Source: Plantago major (taxonomy: Eukaryota; Streptophyta; Magnoliopsida; Lamiales; Plantaginaceae). From it: a stretch of DNA of 64,000 nucleotides. The position numbers were made by a program, and so were the translations under genes. Shown one piece after another: positions 34,887-46,812 of the stretch. The stretch covers positions 65,831,187 to 65,895,186 of the forward strand of contig CM048839.1 of the NCBI GenBank assembly GCA_026545765.1, given 5' to 3'. How positions within the stretch are numbered: position 1 is the stretch's first letter; each line of letters opens with the position of its first letter. The notes under the pieces are model-generated. The model was given only the letters and a program-made list of their open reading frames with translations. It was not told the DNA's origin and did no database searches.

Positions 34887-36163
34887 TGATGAGACGATAA
34901 TTTAAAGTCTCATCGTATGTTTTTAACCATCTTTTGTTAGTCTTTATTTTTGTTTTTAGTGTTTCTTGTGCGTTTTTATGTGTTTTCGTATTTTAGTTGT
35001 GTTGTGCAGGTTGGTGCATTTTTAGGGGAAAACCGGAGGAAAAACGACGCATTTCAAGGGTCGTATTCGAGCTACGAAGGCTCAAAACTCCAAAGAGAAG
35101 GCCCCCGGATCTAATTCTAAAGAAAACGTGATTTTGGGCATTTTTCAGCCATGTCACGACACAGAAATCAGAACCTCAAGGAGACCCCAATAGGCCTCAT
35201 GTCGCGACATGGGAAATTTTACTTTCGCGACATGGAAGACAGAACTCTTCATTGAGTACTCTGTTGCCTATGTCATGACATGGGTTTTTCTTCATGTCGC
35301 GACATGGACCGTTTGACTGAAACATGACTTAGTCAATTTCAATCGATTTTGAACTCACTTTCTATTATTCCTTCTTCGTTTTATACTCGTCCAAGCAAGA
35401 ACAAACCCTAGTTTTAGCCTCTTTACTTGGATTTGATTCATATTGATTTGTAATTCCATACATTGACATCGAACTTGGATTTGAATGTTAGATTATCAAT
35501 CTAGTCATCTATTCTTTTGCAAATCTATCTCTTTTGTGATTGAATTATTGCTTCCATAATCTATCTTATTCTTCCATGATTAATTCGTTCGTGACAATGA
35601 ATATGTATGTTATTGCTTCGATTATGAGTAGCTAATCGCATAGTGAATAAAGTAGCGATGTAGGATTAATCATGTTAGGGTTTTAAACCTAGAATCGTTC
35701 ATACGTGCTAAGCTTATTCAAAATCTTCGTAAAAACCCTCAAATTCTTTATGCTAGTTTCAAATCCTCTAAGCATTAGGTTAAGAATCATTCATCTGACA
35801 ATCGGATGATTTCTCTAGTTCGAAACTTTTAAATAATGCATTGGTTAAATTGAATTTGCATTTTTCTGGACAAATAACTGTGACAAGCGTATGAACGATA
35901 GGTTTAATCATGTATATGATTTATCTGAATTGCTACCGTGTTCATTATTTCTCCACCTTTGATTACACTCTCCTTTACATTGTTTAGTTTTATCAATCTT
36001 GATTTTACAAATACAAACCAATCAATTGTTTCTCTGCAAACTTTTATGTTTTAACACTAAGTTGCTTAGTTACTCCTCGAGAACGATCTCGTAGTTAAGG
36101 CTTGTTAACTCAGCATTGCTTTAGTTACTTTTTTTTTCAAAGAGTATTAATTTGAGCACATCA
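34887..36163 (+). repeat. Athila-3 5' LTR (1277 bp)
   Basis: It starts TGATGAGACGA and ends GAGCACATCA, followed by a 4-bp spacer and the primer-binding site. It has perfect palindromes CATGTCGCGACATG at 35198-35211 and 35293-35306 and ATGTCATGACAT at 35270-35281, and an ATGAGTAGCTAA motif near 35624. The LTR would carry the promoter and polyadenylation signal of the element. Confidence 0.85.
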
Positions 36164-36167
36164 AATT

Positions 36168-36185
36168 TGGCGCCGCTGCCGGGGA
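36168..36185 (+). promoter_or_regulatory. Primer-binding site, tRNA-Asp type
   Basis: TGGCGCCGCTGCCGGGGA lies 4 bp after the LTR. It is complementary to the 3' end of plant tRNA-Asp apart from about one position, the primer generally reported for Athila elements. It fixes the LTR boundary and the + orientation. Confidence 0.85.
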
Positions 36186-36310
36186 GTTAACTCCTACTTT
36201 AGTGTTTCCGAGTTATAAACGTTTTGTTTGTTTTGTCTGTGTTTATTTTGGACTAACAGAAACTAAGCAATAGTTGAGCTTTGTGAGTCTGTGTAGTTTT
36301 TACCGTATGT

Positions 36311-37419
36311 ATGATGGGAACTCGATTACACAATACCAGCAATGCTCTTACCTCACATAAGTTCGGAGACTACACGCAACCACACCTGATCAAACTTGTC
36401 AGTTCGTCGGTGGTGTTGTCTAAGAATGCCCGGAACTTAGACATTAGGCCTCACCATTACAAATTCATGCCTCGTTTCAGTGGGAATGATAATGAAGACA
36501 TCATGAGATTCCTAAGGGAATTTGGGTCTTGGGTTAGTAGGATACTACTGGTTAATGGAAGTAGTGTAACTAATGAGGATGTCAGAATGAAGGTGTTCTC
36601 GATGTGCTTCAAGGTTTGACTAAGACATGGTTGATTAACCATCGAGAGGGGTCGCTATCTACATGGGATGATATCTACCGAAGCTTCATAGGGAAGTATT
36701 ACCCTCCTTAAAAAACGGTTGACCTCCACAGGAGGATTTTCCAGTTCAAACAGGAACATCACGAGACAATGCATGAGGCACATGAGTGGCTCCAATACCT
36801 TCTTGCTGAAGGCCCCCACCATCATTTTGATGAGATGACCTTATGCCAGAGTTTCTATAGGGGGCTGAATCCAAATTAGCAGTTGCTAGTCGACATGAGC
36901 CTTGGGGGGTCGATAATGACTAGTACAACATCATATATTGAGGAAGCATTCGACAGGCTGGCTACTGCATCTCAGCACAGGATGATGCGAAACAAGCATG
37001 CCCACTCCAATCCTCCTCCGAAAACTCAAGATTTCGAAGGCATTATGATAGACTTTATGGATAGAATTGAAGCCCTTGAAGATTCACAAAAAAGACTTCA
37101 GGATGTAATTGTTTCACTCAAGGCGAGAGATCAGAAGAGAGAAGTCAAGAACCCCTCGATTATTATGGAGATAGTGTTTGTGGCAGAACTATATGTCGGC
37201 GTGGCTGAGAAGCTGGCTTCCAGTATAAGTGATAAGGTTACATGTTGTAAGTGTGGAGACGAGGTTGCAACACTTGAAGAAAAAGAAGCCGTGAAAAGTG
37301 GTAAGAACTCGGTTCATGAGGAACCTCTAAAACCTTACAAGAATAATGAGAGCATAATTGCTCCGGGGGTGGAGAACCACGTGGTTCAGGTAAGTAAGGG
37401 TGATGAGAGCACTGATTGA
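36311..37419 (+). pseudogene. Athila-3 gag
   Basis: Gag packages element RNA. The first frame (36311-36619) has the typical Athila start region (FMPRFSGNDNEDIMRFL). After a frameshift the next part reads TWLINHREGSLSTWDDIYRS-like and SFIGKYYPP, interrupted by a TAA, then the HEWLQYL..CQSFYRGL block near 36780-36870, another TAG, and a last frame 36883-37419 ending in a Cys-containing stretch (CCKCGDE). A coiled-coil-like segment lies near 37050-37140. At least one frameshift and two stops make it non-functional. Confidence 0.85.
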
Positions 37420-37585
37420 CACTGGTGCCAGCTGCAATGTTATGACTTTTAGTAACTATGAGGAGCTTGGATTGAAAGGTATGGTGCCTATGAAAGCTAG
37501 GATGCTACTAGCAGATGGGTCTTGGAGTAGTGTTATTGAATCTCCAAATGTTCTAATCTATTTAATTAATGTCTTACGTATTTAA
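37383..37585 (+). pseudogene. Athila-3 protease fragment
   Basis: In a different frame from gag, the protein ALIDTGASCNVM contains the DTGA active-site motif of retropepsin-type aspartic proteases, followed by LLADGSW. The frame ends at 37585, and RT and integrase never follow, so the element is truncated here. Protease would cut the polyprotein; this copy is too short to work. Confidence 0.85.
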
Positions 37586-39400
37586 GTAATGTTTGTAACT
37601 AAGACTGGTAAATTAACCCATGTGATGTTGTTGGTCTTCCTCTAAAAGATAAAGTAAAAATTTACATTCGGAGACATATCATCCTATACAAATAATTACT
37701 CTATCAATTTAAGTAAATTTCCTATTTTGCAATGTCCCTTCTAAAACATGTGAACTAAAAATACTTTCTATTTGTTGAGCTAAATACACATGCATTGTTG
37801 CTCATTAAAATCTAAAGCTTATTCTAACAACTTTTATCTTTGTTAATTGTCAAAAAGCAGAAACTGTGTTTATATATGAAAAATTTATGATTTGACTTTG
37901 CATGTTAGTTGGATCGTGCAAAGATACATAATGGTTACAGCATCAATGACTCATGCAATTTGTGTTTTGTGTACAATTTGAAGAGAGTATGCTAGCTTGT
38001 GTCTATGTTGTGCTAAGGTTCTTCTATTATATATTTTGGTTGTTTGAATTGTTATATTTCACATCGTGTACACACTAGATTATTCATTCATGAATTCAAG
38101 CCTAAAAGCATGTATTCACTTTAATAAGATGTAAGTCATAAGATCAGAGTCGTCTTACAAATTTTAAGGGGTGGTTATGTATCCACTTTAATAAGATGTA
38201 AGTCATAAGATTAGAGTCGTCTTACAGATTTTGAGTGCCCTATACCACCCTTTAAGAAAGGGTCCTGAATTTCAATATCTTTTTTGTGAATATAAATAAA
38301 TTTATGATTGAAAGAAAATGACTAAAAATGGAACCAAACAACAATAAAACTGATAAAGGGAAAAAAAAATAAAGGATAAAAATGACACGGACAAGCGTCG
38401 AATTTGTGACATCAAAAGTTTTTCAGCAGTCCACTAAATCCACTAGACCACATGTAACTTTGAATTTCTTGAAGTACAACATAGATATATCGGCAATATA
38501 AAATTTAGGGGCCCAAAAATTATTGGGCCTGTGCGGTCGAGCTCCCCACACAAGGCCTTAGCCGGGTCTGTATAAGATTCAAGCTAAAGATCATGATTAA
38601 TTAACGGGCTCGTAAGGGAAACCTTATTACCAATATGGCCCAAGCCAAGTATTCAAGCTATTCCTGGCTGGAAGAGGTACTTGTACTTAAACTGGTAACA
38701 CATGTCATGCCATGTATGGCCACCATAAGCGACGATAAACCTACGATGCCAAGTGAGCTCGCAAATTAAAATACAAGAATCATATCAACTTAACACCAGA
38801 TCAAGTATTTGTTAAGAGTCAAGTCAAATCGTAAGGTTGTATTGCATTAAGTCAAGACTAAATTATTCAAAAGACACGATACAACTTTAAATCATGACAC
38901 GTGCATAAGGGTTAGACCACTGACTAACCCTTACTAACATTATTTATATTTTAGGTTTGAAGTCAACCTAACTAGAATGGCATGTTCAACTGATCACTTT
39001 TCGGACATCTTTATTATTTTTACTTTCATGATTTTCAAGACTCTGTAATGATGCAAAAACTTAGCTATTTACAGTTTCGCTCCTAATTTTACTAGTTCTA
39101 GAATTATTTTAAAGAATTTTCATGTCATTTCACTTGGTTCGCCTTTTTAAAATTGATGACGCTACACTAAACCACCAACCACCCCAACAAAAAAGAAATC
39201 CACATCTCAATGTAATCATACAATGCATGTCTAATTATAAAGAGACCAAGGCCCACAGGCCACATCTTTATAAGAAATCAGCCCTTGAAAAGTTTCTACA
39301 CAGAATCATAATGGTTACATGCAATTGCAATTATAGGACACAAAACCACCACACAAATAAATCCAACACTTCATTAATAAATTCACCACACGGATAAAGA
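37586..39400. other. Intergenic region between Athila-3 and RABG3
   Basis: No credible gene or element. It is AT-rich and contains a 67-bp tandem duplication at 38111-38233 and a GGGCCCAAAAATTATTGGGCC-like dyad near 38509-38530. The right end, from about 39400, is the downstream region of the RABG3 gene. Confidence 0.6.
38111..38233. repeat. Two tandem copies of a 67-bp sequence
   Basis: TGTATTCACTTTAATAAGAT at 38111 recurs as TGTATCCACTTTAATAAGAT at 38178, and the rest (GTAAGTCATAAGAT.AGAGTCG then TCTTACA) follows in both. Within each copy AAGATGTAAG..AGAGTCGTCTTACA forms a partial dyad. A local duplication, possibly from a small inverted-repeat element. Confidence 0.8.
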
Positions 39401-39538
39401 CGGTAGTATACAGGTTATAGTCCTGAACAAACAAGGGAACTAGTATACATGCGTGAAATGAACAAGAGAAGAAATGAAGGATAGCCACAGATCACTCCTG
39501 GCACTACCAGATGAGTGTCTGATAATGAATCTCGGCTT

Positions 39539-42500
39539 TTAACATTCACATCCACTTGATCTTGGTTGACTGCTGCTTCCAACATCAATTGTATCCGGCA
39601 AGTATCTTCACAGACGGCAAGATATGCCCCCAAAATCCAAGAGGAACATAATCAGTTAAATAGAAAGAAGAAAAGAAACAAGAAAAAAGAATATGATGAA
39701 CATTTAATAATTTAATATGAAACTCTGAGAAGTGTGAATTTATTAGAAGTTCGAATAGACATGCAATTACTTACATTTCTTCTTCTTCACCTGTCTTGAG
39801 GGCATTCTTTGCAATAACTTGGAAAGCCTCTTCGACGTTGATGCCTTCCTTGGCAGACGTCTCAAAGTAGGGAATATTACCCTTTGAAGCGCACCAAGCT
39901 CGGGCCTTTTTCTCAGATACCTGCAAACATGTGGACAAGTAGTTCATTATTTGCCACTGACAAAAGGAAGACAAGTTTGCACTCTAGTTAGTTGTGTTTA
40001 GCAAAACTAGTTGATGAGCTAGCTAGTCACTAACAAGCTATTGTTTTTTATGGAGGTGTTTAGTAAATTAATTAACTAACAAGCTAGCTAATTTGCTAAA
40101 TAAAGTATATAAAAACAAATAAGCTAGCATTCTTTTAATAAGCTACTGAACAAGCTTTTCAGATCAGCTAGCTTATAAGCTACCAGCTGGGCCTATAACA
40201 AGCCTAGCCTATAAGCTAGTGCTAAACATAACCTAATGTTCAAAGCATCAATGCAGTAGAAAACTAAGTTATACCCTGGTATTCTATTTGCCACCGGCAA
40301 AAGGATAACATACAAATCTCGAGAAATAGATTTGGTGAGCATCAATCTAAACAAAACTAAGTTAAACTACGCCATCTGGCCAGATAAACAAACACATTCC
40401 CAGATGAAAATCAGGGTTTGTAGAGTAACAAGATACGTAAATAGAAAAGACCATATGCTGTCTGTGTGGGAACTTAAGAACCAATTGCCTGATCTAAGAA
40501 GAATAATTCAGTATCTTGCAGGGTTTATGGCACATGTTATTTAGATCTAATTATGTCCAGCATCATGTTTCAAGTCCTTTTATTTAAGTAGTTTCAGTTC
40601 TAGTACTATTCTGCACATGTTTAACTCACACAGACTCCTCGAAAGAAATGCAGTAGATGAAAAACTAAAAAGCAAAAAGATAAACAAAAACAAAGGGGGA
40701 AGAATCAAACATAGGAGATAAAGAACACATACCACTCTACTATTTCCACCATCCACGTCAATCTTGTTGCCAATCACAACAAATGGGAAATTTTCTGGAT
40801 CTGATGGGCTTGCCTGCAGTAAATGTGTCATTATTAGTAGTTTGCCAGAAACTTCTTAACGTGCAGTGATACCTAAGTGGAATCTGAAAGAAGACAAGCA
40901 TATGGCCCATACAAATTGATATACAGAAGGTAAATGGTAGTTTAATCAATCATAAGCCATAATGATTCAAGTTAGAAGGACATGAACTTATCTGCATGAA
41001 ACTGAAAACACGCAGGTGCGTTAGACTTATAGTTAAAGAAGAATAAAGGGCATTCTGTATATTGCCTACATATCATTTTTGCTTAATAGATCACAGAATT
41101 GGATAGTTATATGAACATGTGCGGAATGCACAAGGAGAACAATCTCGGGAGAAGTTAATGAATCAGGAAGAAGAAAAGGGCTTCGCTTAGTTCAGTAACG
41201 AACAAAATCAGCAGCTTAGATTCATGTGTTCAAATTAAAGAGGGAGGAAAGAGGAGCTGAGAGTGGTGTATGCAAGGCATGGCTGGGCACCAGGGGTGTG
41301 CTACTACTACCGCTGTTGATAACAATGCTTTGACAATCCGTCGAAGACGAAATATAGCAGTGGACACAAGTTATAAGAATTTAGTCACCAAAAATTTCTG
41401 TCTTGGGCAAAAACTGCAGACCGGAAATAATTCCACAAAACATTAAGCAATATTAGTATGCGTTCACAAGAAGGCCTTAAAAAATAAAGTCTTCATTTGT
41501 CAACAGAGTACGTAACAGGGGCTGCAGATCTGCGGCATACATCCACATTCATTGGTGTGGATGACTGATGGATAGACAGATGGCAACCGAACCTTAACCA
41601 GAAGGTTTCAAATGAAGAAATGATAAATGGGGGCAGTGTACTGAGAAGAGAGTAGATGGGGGAGAATGAGAGAGATGGGGTAGAGTAGATGATTTGGTTT
41701 GTGATTTTGAATTGAAACCCTGACAAGAACAGGTTTAATTTTTTTTGGTTGTGGTTGCAGTTCCGATTTTAATACACCCGGTCAGATCATTTTATAATCA
41801 GAAACACAAAATTGGTTATGTCATCGCCTGACCTAATCAACAGAACAGATAGTATACAGAATACAGTTGTAACATAACGAAAACAGTACCCGTAGATCCT
41901 CCATAAACATGCATAAAGAAATGTACATGACACAAAAGGCTATGCTTCTTTTCAGTTTGAATTATACAGTAAAGACTTGAAAATAGATGTGCTAAGAATG
42001 GTAAAGCATATTAACCTGGATTAAGAACTCTTCCCTCCAATTATTAAGATTGTCAAATGACTTCATGACATTGACATCATAGACAAGCACGCAACAATCA
42101 GCACCACGGTAAAAAGCAACACCCAGACTCTGGAACCGTTCTTGGCCAGCTGTATCCCATATCTAAATGAATTGAAAACTCAACCGTCACCACAAAATTT
42201 CAAACATAATTCAAGTTCGTGAGAGAAAACAACTACTGGAACTGGAAGTGTATGAGAACATGGGCAGAAGATAATTTGTGGTGCATCAGGAAGATGCTTC
42301 ATTTTATTCATTGAAGGAAGTGAATGGTAATGAAGTGAATAATAATATTCACCGTTCGGATTATGTAAATAAAAAAAAAAAAAAAAAGAAGATAGATACG
42401 CCCGTAAAACTCTATCCCTAAATATCATGTGCTCAGATGATTGAAAAAGCACAGCAAACTGTGCATGAACATAACACGAACGAGTGATAAAACTAACTTA

Positions 42501-43027
42501 TCTGTATTAAATCCGGTGAGTTTCCAACAACTGCCTCTACTGAATATATATTATAATATGAGAATTGCCTGTTAACTAGAGATGAATACCATAATAACAA
42601 AAATATGACCTGCAAAGTGAATAGCCGATCTTCGAATTGCACTTCCTTGGTCAAGAAATCAGCACCAATTGTAGCTTTGTATTGGTTGCTAAACTTCTTA
42701 TTCACATATCTCAGATCAAAAGGTCAAGGAAACAAACATAGTGACAGCAATTCTTGTGATAATAGTGAAAAATAATCAATAAATTCAAACAATAATTAAT
42801 TCAATTTAAGCAATAAGGATACTGATTCATCAATGATGTCTTCCCTACGCTGTTAAATTAAATCACACATAAGATAAACAACAACAGTAAAACACAAAAT
42901 TGATAGTAAGGATATCCAGATCATCAAAATCAAATTTTGAAACGCGTATAGAATCGAATTGAAGAGAAAACACTGACCCGCTGTCACCAAGGATGATAAC
43001 CTTGAGGAGAGCTCTTCGACGGGGCAT
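39539..43027 (-). CDS. RABG3: Rab7-type small GTPase (RABG3), seven coding exons
   Basis: Rab7/RabG3 GTPases direct traffic of late endosomes to the vacuole and vacuole fusion; they sit on the tonoplast and prevacuolar membranes. Exons on minus: 43027-42978, 42849-42823 (only 27 bp), 42709-42610, 42162-42016, 40813-40733, 39920-39775, 39605-39539. All introns are GT-AG. They give 205 residues, against 206 typical for plant Rab7. Motifs: P-loop GDSGVGKT (14-21), switch I ATIGADF (38-44), WDTAGQE (61-67), NKID (124-127), SAK (157-159) and a C-terminal GCEC that receives two geranylgeranyl groups. No stop or frameshift is seen, so the gene is probably functional. Plant Rab7 is a small gene family; I cannot say which RABG3 member this is. 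Confidence 0.95.
39991..40232. mobile_element. MITE-like inverted repeat (242 bp) in RABG3 intron 5
   Basis: The ends are GTTGTGTTTAGC and GCTAAACATAAC, inverted with one mismatch, and the interior is full of AGCTAGCTTATAAGCT-like dyads. The size, terminal repeats and lack of coding sequence suit a non-autonomous hAT-type MITE. An 8-bp target duplication is not clear. It sits in the 812-bp intron between exons 5 and 6. Confidence 0.7.
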
Positions 43028-43320
43028 AGTATTGGTGATGGGTAGTCGAGATCCGATCTTGAGAATTTTGGGCTATAATGATAAATCTAAGGGTTTCGGA
43101 TGGATGATCGATTTAGGGTTCTGAGCTTGGATTCAATTGATTGGGAAATTGTGAATGATTCGAATTTGTCTTGTCTCTGTGTCTGTCTGCCTGTCAGCTG
43201 GCGACACAGTTTGGCAAATGGATGTTTATAGCTGGCTAAAAGACCACTCCCAATGGGTATTTGCATGACCTGGTCTTCATGCAAAAATTAACTCAATTTT
43301 TACTCCATTGAGTGTATTGT
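43028..43320 (-). promoter_or_regulatory. RABG3 5' untranslated region and proximal promoter
   Basis: Sequence upstream of the RABG3 ATG. It is non-coding apart from a chance 65-codon frame. No certain TATA box is visible. An inverted-repeat element begins at 43325, within 300 bp of the ATG, so it may lie in or next to the promoter. Confidence 0.5.
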
Positions 43321-43324
43321 GTGT

Positions 43325-43673
43325 GTGTTTGCAAATGCTTTTACTGGTGCTTTTTTGTCTGCTTTTGTTAAAAATTGATTAAAGTTGATTTTAAATAAAA
43401 GTCATTAGTGTTTGATATTATATACAAAAAGCAGCTTAAAGTTGTAAAAGCATGAGTTTTAGTGTTTCCAAAAATTAATTTAATTAGTTGATTTTAATTG
43501 GAAAAAAACTACTACCAAGCAGTTAGAAGCAGCTATTTGATTACTTCTTAGCTTATGGCAGTTACCTGCTTTTTTCAGAGAAGTTGTAGCAGAAGTTGTA
43601 ATATAAAACACTAAAAAACTACTTTTGATTCTTTTAAAAGCACGAAAGCACTTTTTTAAGAATTTGCAAACAC
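43325..43673. mobile_element. MITE-like inverted repeat (349 bp) upstream of RABG3
   Basis: The ends GTGTTTGCAAAT and ATTTGCAAACAC are perfect 12-bp inverted repeats. Inside, AAAGCA/TGCTTTT and AGTGTTT/AAACACT pairs continue the symmetry. It is AT-rich with no coding sequence. Similar (G)TGTTTGCAAA ends are known from hAT-derived plant MITEs. It is about 300 bp upstream of the start codon. Confidence 0.7.
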
Positions 43674-44100
43674 AAGCTAAATATTCATCATTTTATTTCC
43701 GATACACAGTTACTTCATCTTCACTTTTTCAATCAAACTAAAAAGGACTAGTCTAATTACAGTACTACTTCGCATTGTCTAATCTTAGTATACTATTAAA
43801 AATCTGACACATGTCATATTCAACAATTAAAAATTAATTTATGAATAATTTCAATAACTTATATAATTTTAGAAATTGAAATTACACAAAATTATGAAAT
43901 ACACTCCCTGAATATACACTTTACACATTACACCCTAAATATCTTTTCTTCTTCAAAATTTACCACCACCACCTCCTCCATCAACAAACCACCACCACCA
44001 CCTTCTCCATGATCAACACACCACCACCATGATAACTGGAGCTCCGATCACCGGAAATTCTTCTTCTTCTTTTTTTTTTTTTTTTTTTGAAAAAATACTT
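43674..44100. other. AT-rich intergenic sequence with CCACCACCA repeats
   Basis: No gene seen. CACCAC repeats lie at 43962-44030 and a run of T near 44070-44087. They lead into the CCATGG-rich block. Confidence 0.5.
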
Positions 44101-44146
44101 ACATTGAGTTCGAAAAAGAGCTTAAAATCTCGAACTCCATGAGTCC

Positions 44147-44360
44147 CATGGTGTAACTCCAGGGAAGCCTTCGTCCATGGAAGCCATGGACGAACCAGAT
44201 CTGGTTCGTCTCCATGGAAGCATAGAGCTTGTGCTTCCATGGATGAACTCCATGGAAGCTCATGGAGTTCGTCCATGGACGACCAGATCTGGAGCTTCCA
44301 GATTTGACTTCCATGGATGGAGCTTCCATTGAATCTTCAATGGAAGCTCCGGCCGAAGCT
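44147..44360. repeat. CCATGG-rich palindromic low-complexity block
   Basis: At least eight CCATGG palindromes occur in about 180 bp, many as TCCATGGA, with GAAGC and GAACTC between them. The 10-bp palindrome CCAGATCTGG occurs twice. The overall pattern is a short degenerate repeat of TCCATGGAAGC-type words in both orientations. It is not a recognisable gene. Confidence 0.8.
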
Positions 44361-45030
44361 CCGATCCGGTCATTTTCTTTTATTACCTTTTTTTTTTCTA
44401 TAAGAAGAAATGGGTAATTTGTGAATTTTTTTAATGTAGGGTTAGTTTGCAATTGTTGTTTGGTATATTTTGTTAATCTTAAAAATATAAGGGGTGTTAA
44501 GTAATTTATCCTTATAATATATTTAAATATTATGCGACATTATTATGCGACAGTGCGACGCCATGTCGCATTAATAAAAAATGAAGAGTTGAGATTCAAT
44601 CTTGAATTCATCCAACGGTTTAGATTGTAGTACTAATGTTGGTACAATACGACTGTACTGAACTTAGCCAACTAACAATCTTAAACAAATTAAATAAACT
44701 TAAAAAAATATCAAACACATCACTTTCTGCTTACACACATCACTTTATTCTTTCAAATTCTATATAACAACCATATAAGTTTTTAACTCTATTCCAAACA
44801 TCATTTTTTATAACTCACATTTAACTCAGTTGCTCTTCATCAACTAAATTTTTTTCCTTAACTTACTTTTTTAAGTCTATAATAAACAGTCAGTCAGTTT
44901 TCAGATTTGTTGCTTGAAAGATATCAATCGTGACATTGACAGATTCATGTCTACTCTTTTCCTTACGGGGGAGAGTTTAATGAAAGACAAGTTGATGTAG
45001 TGGTTAATGAAAGACATGTTTTAGATGTTT
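44361..45030. other. AT-rich region without recognisable gene
   Basis: I see no feature here beyond a short ATGCGACA/TGTCGCAT dyad near 44533-44571. The stretch from about 45010 is T-rich and may include the A-tail of LINE D. Confidence 0.5.
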
Positions 45031-46812
45031 TTTTATATTTATTTTTAAATTAAACCTGCTTCATTGGATTAAGTAAAAGGTAGAGTTCTGATAGTTCCCC
45101 GAGAGTCATTAGTTATTACAGACAAAAGCCACAAAAGGCAAATCACATACAAAATGAAAGCATAAGTTACTAGTCCTATTACAAAAGAGGTTTAAAGGTT
45201 GATCCTTGCCAAAAGTTAGGTTGCTTGCTTCTTTTGCTAAGTGGTCGTGCATTTTCCTCTCTATAAACAAAGAGACTTTTACGTACTTCCTTCAGTTTCT
45301 TCAGTAAAGTGTATGTTTCTTCAAGTATTTGGTGTTCAAGCGGTGTTGTTGTACCTTTCCTGTTTAGACAAGAAATGAGAAATCTTGAGTCAGTATGTAT
45401 AGATACAGGTTTAAATTCAGATGCTACAAATAATTGTAATCCTAATTTTAGAGCACTTATTTCAGTCGTGTTATGATCCGTTTTCGCCAAGAAAGGTGGC
45501 AGTAGCTTCAATGAAATTTATGTCTTAATTTCTGATAATAACTCCTGCTCCCGCATTTCCATTGGGTAGGCATGAGCCATCTATGTTCATGGTGAACATT
45601 GTTTGGGGGTGTTTCCATTTGCAGTGGATTGGTTTCAATAGTTTGGTCAGTTTTGGTGGGAAGGTGGTTAAATTGTCGTGGATAATTTCAAGAAGTTGAG
45701 TGTGAAATTTATAACAGTCAAATTGTTCATTTCATAAAAAAAAAAAAAATTATTCTGGAATTTCCAAATCATCCAGCAGGCCATGATGAGCTGAAGTTGT
45801 GTTTTTGTTGGAAAATAAGGTGTGGGATATTTTGCTTGAGTTGGTTAGAATGTGTGATCCAAGAAGATTGTTTTGTATTGCTGAACAATGGAAGAAAAAA
45901 AGTAGTTGTTTCTACATGGGTATTGCAGAGGGTACACAAGTCATGTTCGAATATTCCTTGTTTTTATGGCATTCTCTATTGGTAAACGATCATGAACTGC
46001 GAGCCAAATGAAAATTTTAATTCGTAGTTGGAGGTGTAAGCTCCAAACTTTTTCCCAAGGCCAAATAGGCAAAGTGTTTCCTTGTGATATGTTGGAGAGG
46101 AAATTGTACGCTTGTTTGACGGAGAATTTTTCCAGGAGCGAATGTCCCCAGGTTAGTGTATCCTCTTTTTGAGTTGTTGGTATGGGTATTCCTAAAACAG
46201 TCGCCGCGATTTCCATTGGTAGAATTTGCTTAAGGGTATAGAAATCCCAACTGTATTTTTATGAAAGCCTCGACTTTTGTTTCGTCAGTTATGTTTCCGT
46301 GGTATGTGTCCGTATTGATAAAATCTTGTACTAGTACTTTTCCTGGAATCCACTGATCCTTCCAGAATTTTATTGTACACCCATCTCCTATTGATATAAG
46401 AGACCTTTTATAAATTGGTTCTTTTAATTTTACTAGGTTTCGCCAGAACCAACTGTGGTTCGGTTTTGCTTGAGCTTGAAGGAAGTGGGTATTTGGAAAT
46501 ATTTACTCTTATAAACCTTATACCACAAGGTATTTGGTTGGAAAGTCATTTTCCAGAGGTGTTTCATAAAAAAAAAAAAAAAAAAGCATTGTTAAGAGTA
46601 TTTAGATCCCGTATACCTAATCCTCCAAGTTTTTTAGATTTGCGAATAGATTGAAACCCCATATGCATACTATTATCATTGAAAATCAATCTTCTTTTGT
46701 CCCTAATAGACTTATCACTGATAATGTGCTTGTTTCCTATGAAGTTTATCACTTTATGAAACAAAAAACAAAGGGTAAAGATGTTTTTAATTATGGCACT
46801 AAAACATGACAT
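45030..46812 (-). pseudogene. LINE D fragment: post-RT region, zinc-binding region and RNase H
   Basis: On minus it opens at 46812 with a post-RT block (GGLGIRDLNTLNNA), continues through the zinc-binding region (46216-45941: HSLLEKFSVKQAYNFL, LQLRIKIFIWLAVHDRLP) and ends in RNase H (45700-45179: MNIDGSCLPNGNAGAG, TTEISALK, IHTDSRF). A stop and frameshift lie near 45529, and A-runs have expanded at 45737-45749 and 46570-46585. RT, endonuclease and ORF1 are missing. The RNase H segment 45385-45695 is duplicated at 48546-48856. The 3' end is probably near the T-rich stretch at 45020-45050. Confidence 0.82.

Noticed and set aside
43087..43284. Upstream 65-codon ORF next to RABG3
   Set aside because: It lies in the 5' region and has no recognisable motif; exon 1 of RABG3 starts independently at 43027.
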